Source: Oscheius tipulae (taxonomy: Eukaryota > Nematoda > Chromadorea > Rhabditida > Rhabditidae). Taken from it: a DNA stretch of 64,000 nt. The notes under the pieces are model-generated. The model saw only the letters and a list, made by a program, of their open reading frames with translations, did not search any database and was not told the DNA's origin. Every line of letters starts with the position of its first letter. Position 1 is the first letter of the stretch. A program made the translations under genes and the position numbers. The DNA lies in the NCBI GenBank assembly GCA_037178975.1, contig JASJZH010000006.1, positions 5,022,001 to 5,086,000 on the forward strand, read 5' to 3'. Of this stretch, positions 48,122-60,032 are shown in pieces.

Positions 48122-48301
48122 ATGGCCAAGAAACAAAACCCTCCGCCTAAATTGACGCGACAGAACAATGAGGTATTTGATTTTTAGCTTTGTGATACAA
48201 AAGTATAGCCTAACAAGCCGGATTATCGTGTAGACAATCAGCTACTTCTAACCAAGAAGCAGAAAAAGGTTTTCACGTACGTGAACACTAAAGTGAAGTG
48301 A
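48122..48301 (+). CDS. Possible short two-exon gene or orphan exons
   Basis: The ATG at 48122 opens MAKKQNPPPKLTRQNNE. A 36-bp intron (about 48173-48208) joins to PNKPDYRVDNQLLLTKKQKK and VFTYVNTKVK-stop. It is not in frame with the kinase fragment through the visible donor. Basic, about 46 residues, no recognised domain. It converges with the DUF1647 gene 59 bp away. Could be a real small protein or the tail of an unrecognised gene. Confidence 0.35.
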
Positions 48302-48360
48302 TGAACTTCTGACTCCAAATGATGTATCTTTATTAAAGCTTGTATTTTTTTGGGTATAAT

Positions 48361-49681
48361 TTAGCACAGGACCTCAATTGTTCTTGGAACCACTTGTCCA
48401 TAATGTGTCCAAAAGTATACCATGCCTTTAGTAGATTGATTAAAGTTTGGATACATGCCCATTATTAAGTTCAAAGCAGCTTGGTCATATCTGAATTTGA
48501 AGTTGGTAGAAGTATAAAACCAACCTATGACAGTTTGCGTAGTCTAAATGTCTGTCGCCAAACTTGCACTTCAAGTTGTGGTCTTTAGGAGCCATACATT
48601 CTTCTTCCAGTGCACAGAGGACGTACCTGGGCTTAGAATAAAGAGAGAAAAGAAGCTTTTACCATTTCAAGCCCAGTTCGTACGTAGACTTAGTGCGGAT
48701 GTAAAGAACTTTACCAGCTTCCAACATCATTGGTTCTTTCACATCGAACTGCGGTGGAAAATAGTCGTACATTCCTTATAAGGAGAATGACTTCTACCCT
48801 GCACTGCCTACCTGGATTTGTAGCAACATATGGACTGTGGTCAGCAACGCAAACTGCGTAAATGTTTGGCTCATCGGGTTTTATTGGCATAGCTGCCATG
48901 AATTCTTTCATGCTTACATTCGTTCTCATGTCTGTTGAGCTATCAATGTAGTACACTACTGGGAACTCTTTCAAAGCAGTCTGTGAAAAGTCAAAGTGAA
49001 AGTTATTAACAGTTAAACTTACAGCTATAATAATCGGCTTCCATCTGTATGTTTTCAAACTGGTTCCAATTTTGAACGATGTAAAGTTTATGTCTCGTAC
49101 TATCACGTTACAATAGTACGCCTAGGAACAGTATTCTGTGTTACGCTAAAATACTAGCCTGCATCCATTTACGTTGAATTTTTTTTAGTCCAATATCGTA
49201 AATCAACAGTTTTTGCCCTTTAAAGTATCGAGAGAACTGGAAGATCAGAGCCATAGCTTCGCCAACATGGTTGTAGGATAAAGCGGTGATGAATGTGACG
49301 TTAGGAAGTGGTTTGGTGACATCCACATAATTACTCTCGTCATAGAAACCTAATACTGTAGTTAGGTGGACCATCATTGTTACCTAAGTCGTATAAATCT
49401 GCGTAATATTCTCTAGAAAATGTTTTGGAAGCATTGTAAAACCTCAAGTTTGGTAAGTAAACTCTGTTAGTAGTACTATGAGTTTGTTTCACAACCATCA
49501 GCGTTCCAAGTAGACACAATATCTGAAGAGGATAAGACCGACCTGCTTTGAACTCACAAGAAGAAAAAGTGAGCTGACACGGACATGTCGTGAAACAGCC
49601 ATAATTAGAGATACAAAACGTCACTACGGGTGGGAGGAATATCAGCAATAAAGTTCTAGACCATTTGGTCCTAATGAGCAT
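48361..49681 (-). CDS. DUF1647 family type II membrane protein
   Basis: Nematode-rich family (PF07801), probably Golgi or secretory and glycosyltransferase-like; activity not established. It starts [20 protein letters not shown], a signal anchor. Family blocks follow in order: [59 protein letters not shown] (the DSS position where related transferases hold Asp), and, after two short introns, [16 protein letters not shown] with the stop at 48361. AATAAA is about 30 bases downstream. A longer N-terminus (MVHKPKILHRCR ...) is open upstream but has no clear role. The frame looks intact. Confidence 0.88.
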
Positions 49682-50372
49682 CGTCACATCCCAACAGGCT
49701 GAGCCAATAAAGGCTCGACACCTATGCAAGATTTTTGGTTTGTGAACCAAGAGATCACATTTATATGGTTGTTTTCTAGTTCTGGGGCTTTCATCCCACT
49801 GCTCTAGCAGTAGTTTGCGTTACTGCCAGTAAGAAGGGCACAGAATTACGGTTCAGAAAATTGACGATGACTGTCAATATTGTTTCAATAACTAAATGCA
49901 TTCGTTCAAGTTGTATTCAGGTGAGCACAAACTTCTAAACCTGTCCTGTCAGTGACTAAGAATAGATTCAAAGACGAAGCACCCTGCATTGTTTAGACAG
50001 TCTGAATCAATGCTGCACTACAATAAATGGCTGCGTTCTCGAGCAAAAAAGCAGACTACAATAGTAGCTACTGGCAAGACATGTTGATATATTTGGGAAC
50101 GTCGAAACAGATATCTGGATTTCGGTCAAATGGCTAGAAAATTCGACAACATGCAAATCGGGGATGCGCGTTCCCCCAACGTTATCGCCCCCCAATTCCC
50201 TCCTACATTCACAAACTTAGTTCGGTCACTTATGCAAATGATTAGCAAACAAAAGATTTTGATCCGTTGCGGATTGCTCTCGATATTTGGAGAAGAACCG
50301 GCCGGCCAGGTTTCCGGGAAGGTCAAACAGCGCCTGATAGCCGCATTGTTGCACCGATCATCGCCAGTCATT
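49682..50372. other. Intergenic between DUF1647 and secreted gene
   Basis: Divergent promoter space. No gene, RNA or repeat recognised. Confidence 0.4.
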
Positions 50373-51325
50373 ATGCTCCGGATGCTTCTCCAGGTGATCT
50401 TTTGAATCTCTTTTCAGAACGCAGTTTCAGATAGGAGTGTGCCTTTTGTCAGTAGTTTCAGCACAATGGCCACCCTACGGAAACTGTAAGTTTTTCTGTA
50501 ATTCGTCCAATAATTTAAGTTTAAGACGGACAACCTCCACCAATACCAAACAACAACTTGGGAATTGGTTTGGTTTTTCTCATTTCATATTAGTCGAATA
50601 TGGCAGGATATCCGACAGCGTACGGTTTGTGGTTGGGGTATAAAGGCATAAATACCGGTGGTTGGAATGGTGGCTGGGAAGGACAAGGAGGAGGAGGGCA
50701 TGTATGTTTCATTGCAACAGACCGAAAATTTCTTTTAGCCCGCTCAAGGTACAGGATTCGGTAGTCCTTTACGTTGTCTGAACGGAGGTGCTCATATCGG
50801 ACAGTGTCGTCTAGACAAGGTAAAGCAGCTTATTTACATTAGAAAGTGTCCAGGACTCAATATGCATAGCTCTTGGAGGCACATGTATCCATGGAGCCTG
50901 TTGCACAACTCCATTTATTGGACTTGGAACTACAACGACCCAAGCTCCTGCAATCGAGGGAGAAGTGACCGTGAGAACAACTTCACAGCGTACAACAACA
51001 GCTACAGTTGACCTTCTTCCAGAAAAAGAAGTGAAGCTTAATTTTCGTCTTTTCATGTTCTTTTAGGAGGACGAGGAAGAAGTCAACGAGCTACGCGGTA
51101 TTATTGAGAAATCCAGGACAACTACGACGACAGAAATCACTCCTTTTGAGGTCACAATGGCGCCGGAAGTGGATGAGAGTAGGGTATTGTACAATTAATC
51201 ATATGACTGTTATCTATGTTTAGCAGTGTCTTTCTGGGCTCCGGGCCGTTGGGCCGTGTGGCGAGGACTCTGACTGTCCCACATTGCATCAATGCGAGAG
51301 AAATCGATGCTGTTATATGGTATAA
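50373..51325 (+). CDS. Secreted Gly-rich / Cys-rich protein with WAP-like end
   Basis: MLRMLLQ joins over a short intron to IGVCLLSVVSA, a signal peptide, then QWPPYGNYGQPPPIPNNNLG. The next exon is Gly/Trp/Tyr-rich (GYPTAYGLWLGYKGINTGGW, NGGWEGQGGGG). Then come two small Cys modules: LRCLNGGAHIGQCRLDKDSI with CIALGGTCIHGACC, and, after a Thr-rich linker (TTTTQAP ... RTTTTTEITPFE), QCLSGLRAVGPCGEDSDCPT with LHQCERNRCCYMV-stop. The CC-ending modules resemble nematode WAP/lustrin-like repeats found in secreted and cuticle-associated proteins. About eight exons. The intron before GYPTAYG ends at ggcag, not the earlier attag, to hold frame. Confidence 0.75.
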
Positions 51326-51363
51326 ACATTTCATGCAGAAACGAACAAAAAGAAGCAGACATA

Positions 51364-51683
51364 TTAGACATTTGAAATGTCGGAAGGATGATAGTTGGAT
51401 TGGGCGTATGAGCAGGGTCGGTCGTCGTCGTCGGTTCTCACTTGATTGTACTTTTTGTACTTGTCGTAATAACACACAATCAAACTCCCTGAAATTAGTT
51501 TTATTGAAGTTCCGAAAGCCTGAACCTATGAGCAAAATTGATAGGGCAACTGCAACAATTAGCACTGCAAGTTCCACTGTCTGCAAGAGGTCTGCGATCC
51601 TATCCAAAGTAGAGTTCAGATTATTGAGAGTCTAAAGGAGTAAGTGAAATGATAACGAGAATGCTTACCTCATCTAGAGACAT
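51364..51683 (-). CDS. Small single-pass membrane protein (cluster member D)
   Basis: Three exons: MSLDE, then a phase-0 intron, then TLNNLNSTLDRIADLLQTVE, a membrane span (LAVLIVAVALSILLI), and after a phase-1 intron GSLIVCYYDKYKKYNQVRTD with a tail DDDRPCSYAQSNYHPSDISN V-stop. About 80 residues. The heptad-like Asn/Leu-rich stretch directly before one TM is like the three + strand genes at 52943, 56305 and 60580. It converges with the secreted gene at 50373-51325, with 38 bp between stops. No known domain. Confidence 0.7.
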
Positions 51684-52942
51684 GGCGGAAGATCCGCCCT
51701 ATTTAGCGCCTTTTTGTGCAATCTGAAAACAAGGCATATGACACGTTTTGAAGAGCAACACGAAAAATACGACCTATTGAAAAATTCAAATGTTCATAAC
51801 GACGCCCTTTAGAGCTTCCGTGGAACGCTGTAAAGATAAGAGTTAGTCGCGAGCGTTTGAAACTTAGAACAAAGAAAAGTCATTTAGTTAAAAACTATAA
51901 AGGAGCACCAGCTCACTTCAATAAAATTAGTATCCAGGGAAGGTTTTTAGTTTCGGAGACAGTATCATAATAGAGAACTGATTCAGAATCGGCAATGATC
52001 GATTGTATAACGGCAAGCTCATGTATAATGGCATTGCAAAAGAAGCATTCAAGCAAAAAAATTGTCGGAAAAAAACGGTGGGGTTATTCGATCAAAACTT
52101 TTTGAAATGCAAAGAAAAGAACGTATTTACCAATGAAAAATGAAGCTATTCATTTAGTGAAACAATACAAGGAAGCCGTCAAATAGCCAGAAGGGAGAAC
52201 GGCGGCTGTCAGTGATAAGGGTATTGGTGGTATGAGAACGTCAGGTAACTCAGGTTAATCATTTTAACGGGGAGCATTAGGTTAGTCAACTCATTTGGAG
52301 TAACTTTTAGCATGAATGTTTTTTGATGCAGGACACAGCAACTGACACCGGAAAAGGGTTTTCTGTCAACAGAAGCTGCTGTCAATCATAGAAAAGACAT
52401 ACTTCAGTGGGAACAAGGCAGTGGCAGTATAGGAAGACGATCCTGCTGTACCATTCCATTCTCTTTCGATATCATAATATGTGGGAAGACAACTGAGTCA
52501 CCGCTAACAGTTGCGTCGGAGTAAAGTTGGTCATCCTGGAGGCCATGTAGTCAACAATCGAGCACGCTTGGCTCTTTGCAACTGATCATTTTAACTTTTT
52601 TTGCTAGAAGTTCGGAATCAAATTTCACATAGCAAAGAACGCCGAGCATGGCTGACATTCCTGCGATGCTCCCTCTTCGAGCAAGTCCTGAAATTTCCAG
52701 TTTCAAATTCAATTTCCCACAGGTGAAACAACGTGCGATAAGCAGAGACCCAGCCAGCGAATTGTTTGCCGAAACAGTCAACGTTGTGGGCCTATCGATT
52801 CGTGTCCCGAGGCATATTCATTGTCACCCAATACCTGTACGAAGCTTACCTATGTTCCAAGCCTAATTACGCATGCAGCTGCTGACTCTGTCTCTCTTTG
52901 CTCACAGAATCTGTTTACCTTGCTTATAATCAATTTCCAGAG
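51684..52942. other. Intergenic with one unassigned ORF
   Basis: A minus-strand frame at 52551-52781 reads NSLAGSLLIARCFTCGKLNL, EISGLARRGSIAGMSAMLGV and LCYVKFDSELL, mildly membrane-like. No start context or partner exons were found. The remainder shows no gene. Confidence 0.3.
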
Positions 52943-53605
52943 ATGAATTACCCACCTCCGACACCATTTCCCATTTATCCAACGAACGCTTCTATAGATA
53001 AAGTTATCTTTCAAATCGAACGATTATCAGGACAGATTAATGATCTCAGTGGAAGTGTAAGTTTATAAATAGTTTTTCTCTTAAGTATCTTTCAGGTTGC
53101 CAACGCTGCCGATGTAATTGTCGACAGGGGAAAGGAAACAGTACAAAGGCTCACTTACAATTTCAATCAGGATACAATAAGTCAAGTAGACTACATGTTG
53201 GTAAATAAAACCTATTTTCAGCACATCGTATTGTTTATAGGATGTGACATCTGCAAAGTTCAGCAACTGGCCGCTGACTGCCTTAATAGTGGTTGTAATT
53301 ACTGCAGGTATCTTGCTAGTAGCCACGGTAAGGTTTTTGAAGTGAAAAACAGTTTGACCAGACTTAGCTTTCGAACTATCTTAAACTTAAAGTTTATGAA
53401 ACAGGTGTTTGTAGCCACAGGGTGCTATAGAGTGACTCTAGGTCTGCGTCCAGCAGAGTTGATCTGCATACTTTTCTCGAGAGAAATAGCTTATGAAAAC
53501 ATGTTTCAGCTTCTGTTCTGCGTGGCGAAAGGTACTGCGAAAATTGTGGAGAAGAGAAGCAACAAGCGGATAAGAATATCTTCTCACGACATTGAATCCC
53601 TGTGA
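52943..53605 (+). CDS. Small single-pass membrane protein (cluster member A)
   Basis: The ATG is two bases after a ttccag acceptor. Exon 1: MNYPPPTPFPIYPTNASIDK with IERLSGQINDLSGS. Exon 2 (phase-0 intron): VANAADVIVDRGKETVQRLT and YNFNQDTISQVDYML. Exon 3 (phase 0): DVTSAKFSNWPLTALIVVVI and TAGILLVAT, one membrane span. The tail exons ALSNYLKLKVYET and GLRPAELICILFSREIAYEN are less certain, with the stop at 53605. The amphipathic segment with repeated Ile/Leu/Val and Asn/Gly before one TM matches members B and C in exon plan. Function unknown. Confidence 0.7.
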
Positions 53606-56304
53606 ATTCATTTTGTTTTATCTTTTACTTACAACTACTATCTTTCACATTTCACTTGCGTGTAGCCCCGTCTTTCCATAATTTCGATCCTCGTTGTTGT
53701 CCATGTCTGTGCTCAGGCACCTCAATAAAAGTCGTATCTGTCAAAGCGTCCTATTGTTGCTGTGAGAAAGGCACATTCACACTCTTGACGCCAAGCACAC
53801 AGTACCATTGCTGCCAGCTGCCAGTTACTACCATTCGTAGACATGTAGAGCTAAAAGTGCAATGCACACGTTGCCGGTCGAGTGGGACGAGTTGCCTTTT
53901 CACAGACACCGTTGTCCGAAGAGATCGGTGTCGGTAATTCCGGTCCCGGTTAATCTCCGGCAGCGCCCTCGGGCATTTCTCAGCCACTTTTCTAGGGCAA
54001 ATAAATGATGCCGGTCCGATCCACATCAGCCGACTATCACAAACACTTCTGAAACTTTGTTTGCTCCATCAACTTGCCCCCTGAGCCATTTCGCAAAATT
54101 CAACCTGATTTCACACTTTCACATAGGCTCAGAGCTATTTGCACGAGGCTACCCACAACCTCACGTCGAAAACTTCCCGTATCATTCCTCTTTTTCTTCG
54201 ATCACGAATCTGCTCGCTTTGCAGCTGAGCCTACATTACAATCGTTGCGCTATTGTTTTATTTCCTTTATTCCAACTTGCAATTCTTTCGTTTTGACACA
54301 CACTGGCTCCTTGGTTTACAAGTATTGGTCTGGATAAGTTCTTACAAACCTGTAGCGGGTGGTACCAAGAAAACGTGCACAAATATACAAGTAGTCTTAC
54401 TAAGGAACTATGAACAAGTACTTAATAGACTTAAAGAGATAGAACGGTGGATCGACACTCGAAATAATCCTATTATGTAAGCGGAGGACAGCGGCTACTA
54501 TTCGATATGCTCTTGAACAAATATACCTCTACGCGGCGGCGTCCACTGCGCGGCCACTCAGTACGAGCAGCCGCAAACTCCGTCGCGACAGTCGGTGGTT
54601 CCTATTCCACGATGTTTCAGGAGGTCACTGTGTGACATTTCATATTGTTCGCTTCGTACTCTCTAGAACTCTTGAGACTTCAAGTTTGTTCAAGATTCCA
54701 GTAGTCCTTTGCTCTCCGGTTACAGTTGCTCAAACTTCTTTTCAGCTTTTTCCCGTTACTTTGAACGACCTTTTTTTCATTAGCCAGTCAGGAGACTTTT
54801 ACTGAATCATATCCCAGCATCTGTGTTTTTTTTTCAAACCGATGTAACTAATTACATGGTCTCCCCGAGCTTCTTCTCAGCCTCGTCTACTATAATCATC
54901 AATTGAAAACTCCCTTCATTAAAAGTTGGACATGCCTGATTTGTGTTCATTTACTAAACTTAATGATCTCTAATAAATAAACTGTAACTATCCTCTGCAT
55001 GCTCAGCTTGCACCAATCTGGCTTCAAACAGAAAAGGCGAAAATATTTTGAAACATTTTTTTTGCGAGTTTTGTAGATTTGTTTATTATTGTTTACCAAT
55101 TTAGTAGATTTTGCGCCACCCACACAGCTAGAGAGCAATGAACCACTTTTTCTAATGATGTGTCATCGGGTTTTTGTGACATCTAACCTGGAGGCGTTAG
55201 TCAGCTTGCTCTGGTGACTAACAGGCGAACGATCCTCTCTGAGTCACTATGCTAATGAGGGTCACGTTCTTCCCCGCCGTCAGTAGATCAGACATATTTC
55301 TCTTGTTACCCATTCTTTTCGAACGGTCGTCATGCTTATTTCGGAAGAGGCATGTCGTCACGGGGGTTACAGAACGGTCGTTTCTGGTCGGAGTCATTGT
55401 TTGCCCTCGGGGTATCCGTCGGGACGCTCTAATCGATTCAACCCACAAAAGCTACTATCATAATGTAATTTTGTTCATTCTCATCACACAGCAGTGTGTA
55501 TACTGAGCATGATAATCTACAAGTTGCAATTTTCTTATGCCTACATGTTTCCAATCCCGTTTCACAACATTCCGTTCCGATTGTAGACTTCTTTTGATTA
55601 CAAACTCTTTTGACTTCACAATCACTGTTTTGCAGACGTTCCAAATCAGTCCAGCTTAGTAGGAACACGATATTTACTGTCTCTGTGCCAGCTTTCCTTA
55701 TCGGTAAATTGATAGTCGTAGGAACCCGCGGAGCCATTAATGAAGCCATTCGGTTTTGATCTCCGTTTTTGAATTCAAACTTCTTGTGGTGTTGTTTTCT
55801 TCTTGTGACGTTCTTCTTGTGGTTTTGCCCTTTTCTAGTGACAAAAGCGTTCTTCCTTTATTTCTAGCCAATAAGGCATGAAAGTCAATTTGTCTTCCCC
55901 TGCTTTTACGTATTAAATAAGCTAGCAATAGAACTAGTAATCTCTAGTAATAGAACTTGTCCAGGTTTGACCTGTCTTTCTAGATTAACGGGTTGTCGGT
56001 ATTTGTCGACAGTCATATACAGTTTTTCGGGAGAAGAGCCCTGGAGAAGAGTGCCGGCATGAATCATACGCATGTTTCTGTTTGTTCTAGACTCTTCTGA
56101 CTCACGGGAATCTTCTCTTTTTGCCAAATGGACATTAGATCCTCCATACACGACCTCCTATACAATCATGGTCATCCTTTTTTACTATACTAGCAGCCCG
56201 CCGGGGCTGCGAGATAACAGTGTCTTTTGTTGTTCCTTGACGACTCATCTCCGCTTTTTGAAATTTTAAAACATATTCATTTGCAGTGTCAGTAGCCAGA
56301 CGGA
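53606..56304. other. Intergenic region with possible old element
   Basis: No gene supported. On the minus strand four consecutive open frames (56151-55906, 55928-55737, 55749-55438, 55448-55218) cover about 930 bp, one with seven Cys residues (NSDCEVKRVCNQKK, TECCETGLETCRHKK, ATCRLSCSVY). Directly beyond lies a GC palindrome gcagcccgccggggctgc (56203-56220) in a tatactag context. This may be a degraded transposon; no domain was identified. Confidence 0.35.
56203..56220. repeat. GC palindrome, candidate transposon terminus
   Basis: An 18-base near-perfect inverted repeat, gcagcccgccggggctgc, in an A/T-rich setting. Similar in style to the GC hairpins at 2618, 5575 and 6013 though not the same sequence. 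Confidence 0.5.
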
Positions 56305-57174
56305 ATGTCTGTTGACCAGACAATATCCGAACTCAGTCAAACACTTGCTCAACTCGGAGCGCTTGTTGGACATATCAACGGACAAATCGACGGAATAACC
56401 GGAAGACTCAACGTGACACTAGATAATTTTGATCAGGTTAGTAAATTTTTCTCCGATTAAAACTGAATATTCAGGCTGTAGCAAATGTGGCAAAAGATGC
56501 GGGTTCGGTCACAAGTCAAGTTGGAAACACAGTTTCACAAGTAAGTACACTTCCGTTAACATACAAATAGTATATTCAGGTTCCTAACTCCTGGGTGTTC
56601 TACCTGCTTTTTATCACGCTCATCATAGTCTTTATCCTGCTGTCAGTAGTTCTGATTCTGAACTTAATAACAAAACTCCACGCAATATACACCATCATGA
56701 GTAACAAAGACGGTAAGGTTTCGTCACTTTTCTGAGTTTCAGTTAGACCAGTGTGTTGTGACCTATCCACTAACATTAGTTTCTTAGGCTCGGAAAGGGC
56801 TCTTATCGGATCTCGAGAAGAATCCTCCCAGTTCGACAAATCTCTCATTCCGGCGGTTACGACTCCCTATTCTCAGCAGTCTCCGTTCTATCCTGCTCGC
56901 GGCCATGTCAGCATAGCAATGGATAACGAGCCGAGGAGACCAGGGATGATGAGACGAGGTGTGTGTGCTCTGCATGTTTGTATAACTTTACCCCCGTTCT
57001 GTTCTCTACTAAATTAACTGTATTTTTTCAGTGTCGGAACAAACTTCTGTAGCAAATTCTCTAGACGATGCAACGCCTAGACCGTATATCAGGAGGCCAG
57101 GAGAAGACCATGCCGCTAAATACAACATGGAGACCGGAACCACGTCATCGTACCCCCGAAGTTTGGAAGTCTAG
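56305..57174 (+). CDS. Single-pass membrane protein (cluster member B)
   Basis: Exon 1: MSVDQTISELSQTLAQLGAL, VGHINGQIDGITGRLNVTLD, NFDQ. Exon 2 (phase 0): AVANVAKDAGSVTSQVGNTV, SQ. Exon 3 (phase 0): VPNSWVFYLLFITLIIVFIL with LSVVLILNLITKLHAIY, a strong membrane span. The last two exons add about 110 tail residues (RPVCCDLSTNISFLGSER ... TTSSYPRSLEV-stop) rich in Ser, Pro and Arg. Heptad spacing before the TM suggests a coiled coil or membrane-proximal helix. Predicted N-out with no cleaved signal (type III) or N-in; cannot be decided by eye. Unknown function; paralogue of A and C by exon structure. Confidence 0.78.
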
Positions 57175-57919
57175 GAAACAGATCCCCTCCTCAGAACCAT
57201 TACTGATGTCTGACCAATTTCTTGACGGGTTCCATAGTGCCTATACCACTTCCAAACTGCTGTAAATGCTCAATTCGGGGAGGGGATGTGCCTACTTTCA
57301 CTAGTCTGTTACTTTGCTGTCATATCATTTTCCATACCCGACCGGTGCTTTCACTAGTGCGTTTCTGTTAAACTGACCAGTAAGAACTACTAATACAGAC
57401 ATTTCACTATTTCTATGTTTAAGCTTTTTATGGTCTGTATCCGTAGTTTTTACACATTCTTTCCTTCGCGATTAATTGCCACCGATATCGAGTGATCTCG
57501 TTTTTCAACTATAAAAAAGACAAATGTGATAAAAAAAGTTTTTATAGTCTGTTGAAACAACTCGGTGTTCACCAAAGCACTTACTCTAAAAACCTAAATC
57601 ATTTCGGCGTTGGTATGTCCACGATCGCACGTCCAAATTGCCTCGCTGGTGAGATCTCACATCGTCAGTTATTGTCTTGCTGACATACATTTATCACATT
57701 TCTTTGCTATATTTTGAAACAGGCCAACTCATCACGTTTAAAAAGCGAAGTCAAATTATACCGCAATTCTAGACGCTGGTGTTGTACAGCCGTCGCTGTT
57801 ATCTCTTATCATGATTTCTCATATATCGATCGGGCCCTCTCTCGCGTGTTTCGACACATGCCTTGTTGTCGTCTAGAAGATTCCACACTATCTTTCAGTA
57901 CCCAGCAGCCTACCCGCGA
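57175..57919. other. Intergenic, upstream of bZIP gene 1
   Basis: No gene recognised. The end of this stretch carries the ctttcag acceptor (57893-57899) that serves bZIP gene 1, either for a spliced leader or for an undetected first exon. Confidence 0.4.
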
Positions 57920-58553
57920 ATGGTTAAACGTGATGGTCCAGTTGATCCAAGGGTTGAGAAGCGGAGACAGAAAAATAAAATTGCCTCTGCTAATTGCCGG
58001 GACCGAAAGCTGAAAAGAGCTCAGTTATTGCAACAGGTAAGAAGCTACAATTGATTATATAGAATCCTTTTTTAGCAAGTCAGTTCAATGCGAAATGATG
58101 TGGAGCAGAAGAAAGATTCGGTGGAAACGTTGAAAAAAGAGGTGGGGTAATTGGGATGCTCCTTCAATTTCCAGATCGAAGGATATAAAAACTTTTTGGA
58201 AAAGAACGAAAAATATTTGACGGACGAGGAGAAGAAACGGCTACAGGTTTTGCTTAGAAAAGCAGATGATGCGTCTCCTTCGGCTGTTGTAAAGAAAGAA
58301 GAAAGCAAAAGCTCACAAAGTTCGGATGACACGATGGTAGATGTCGAAAAAGACACGCAAGATGTACAAGATGACTCAGGTTTGCTTTCTGTTGTCGGGA
58401 GTTACTTTTTATTGTTCAGATGCCGACGTGAAAAGTGAGCCTGGCGATTTCGAGTACAAGCTAGGGGAGGGAGAAGCCTCTTCCCCAGATAATGACGATA
58501 TACCGCTGAAAAAACGTAAATATACTAAGAGAGATACTGCTACTAAAAGTTAA
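57920..58553 (+). CDS. bZIP transcription factor (canonical basic region)
   Basis: The ATG is 20 bases after a ctttcag acceptor. MVKRDGPVDPRVEKRRQKNK leads into IASANCRDRKLKRAQLLQQ. The basic region has the invariant Asn and Arg in proper spacing (N-x2-A-S-x2-C-R). The zipper follows over two short introns: QVSSMRNDVEQKKDSVETLK, IEGYKNFLEKNEKYLTDEEK. The tail is Ser/Asp-rich and acidic (SSQSSDDTMVDVEKDTQDVQ) and ends in a basic KKRKYTKRDTATKS-stop, a possible nuclear signal. The stop codon overlaps AATAAA (58552-58557). Subfamily not assignable; Jun/Fos/CNC-like basic motif. Adjacent to a second bZIP-like gene that could be its partner (inference). Confidence 0.85.
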
Positions 58554-59235
58554 TAAAAGTGTTATTGCCTCATCCCGGATCTTGATGAGAAAATGCATGA
58601 AAAAGTGTCAGTCATCTATCCACGTGGCGTGTGCTTAGACTTCGTTCTTTTTGATAAGAAAAATATTTTTTAGATGCTTGAATCTCACGTCAAATACAAT
58701 GATGGTAATAAAAACTTTTTAGTTGGTCTCAAATTTGGAGACATCCCCACAGAGCGTTATTTTCTGCACACATCAAAGAAGAATCGGTTGAACATGTCTT
58801 GCCTTTGAATTTTTAAATTACGCTTGTATCGTCGGCAGAAATTGAATTTTTCCGTTGTAAACCGTTTATTTCTCCAGAACCAAATACGTGATTGCGTACT
58901 CAATCAAGCTCATCTATGAACCACCGTTTTCACACGTTCAACTGCTTGTGAAAACATATCTTTTTCAGATTTCTGGACTGTTATACATATGAAGATTGAT
59001 TTAATAAAGCTCTGCATTGATAAAAAAAATTGTATTCCTACAAGGCTTGCGTTTAGTCTTTGCTACGAGCGCGTTTTTTAACAGGAAGTCTGCGCAGCAA
59101 GGCAGTTTTTAATTTCTCACTTTGGCTATAAAACCGAAGCCGCTTCAAATTCTAGCCGGCCCAAATTTCTTCCTCACCCTCTTCCTTTCTCTTTTTTTCT
59201 TTTTATTTTTTTTTTATAAATTCTTCTTACAGAAC
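58554..59235. other. Spacer between the two bZIP genes
   Basis: No gene seen. Ends in a long T/C-rich tract before the ttacag acceptor three bases upstream of the next ATG. Confidence 0.4.
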
Positions 59236-60032
59236 ATGGGACGGAAAAAAGCGGAGGACGATGCTGACCTTAAACGCCTACGTCTCCGAGAGCGACAGAG
59301 GAAGAATCAGCAGAAATGTATGGAAAAAAAACGCGATACTGTGGCGAAACTTGAAGCTGTACGTTAGTGAAGTTTTCATGTAATTTTTCTTAGGAAATGA
59401 ATGAAATCAAACAACGGATCACCAGAAGCCTCAATCAGTTCGACATACTCAAGACTCAGGTGACTTGTGTTATTTTATTTATTCCATTAAAAAAGATTTC
59501 AGACTAGCGATCTCATCGCAGAAGTAAGAAGTCATCCGGGAACGCCTGAGGCGCACCATTATGTGAATAGTGTCGAAAATAATATTAACCAGATGAACTG
59601 CTTGGCCGAAGAAAGCAAGAAAAAGAGTAAGCACATTTATTTCTTTGTTTTTTTTCTTAGAAAAAGCAGATATCCCGTTGAATCGGAAAGACTGTAACCC
59701 CTAGAAGAGGGCCAAATTCCTTATTATCATAAGCTTTTTTAAAACAGTAAAGTTCTAACCAATAGTACGAGCAAAAACAAGATCTTTTTGAAATTGTCGA
59801 TAAAACATGAGAGAAAACATACTTCTGTCCGTTTGACAGCACTGTAATCTCCAGAAAACACATCTTTACCAATGCACCAGCTTCTCTTTGGAGATCTGAA
59901 TGAACCATACTCGGTTTCCGAAGACATCTTTGTTTTTCAGTTGTACCCGAAACCACCACAACGACACCTCCCAATACTCGCAAATCGACCAGGACAAAGG
60001 CTGTCGACCAATCTGTACCTGCGGATGAATAA
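59236..60032 (+). CDS. bZIP-like protein with atypical basic region
   Basis: MGRKKAEDDADLKRLRLRER, QRKNQQKCMEKKRDTVAKLE, then after a 35-bp intron EMNEIKQRITRSLNQFDILK, and SDLIAEVRSHPGTPEAQHHV with VENNINQMNCLAEESKKK. A 310-bp intron precedes the last exon (VPETTTTTPPNTRKSTRTKA ... PADE-stop). The basic/zipper shape is clear, but aligned to Cys, the invariant Asn is Gln and the following Arg is Met, so normal DNA contact is doubtful. It may act as a dimer partner or inhibitor. The stop codon overlaps AATAAA (60028-60033); another lies at about 60080. The large intron (about 59628-59939) contains unassigned sequence. Confidence 0.72.
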
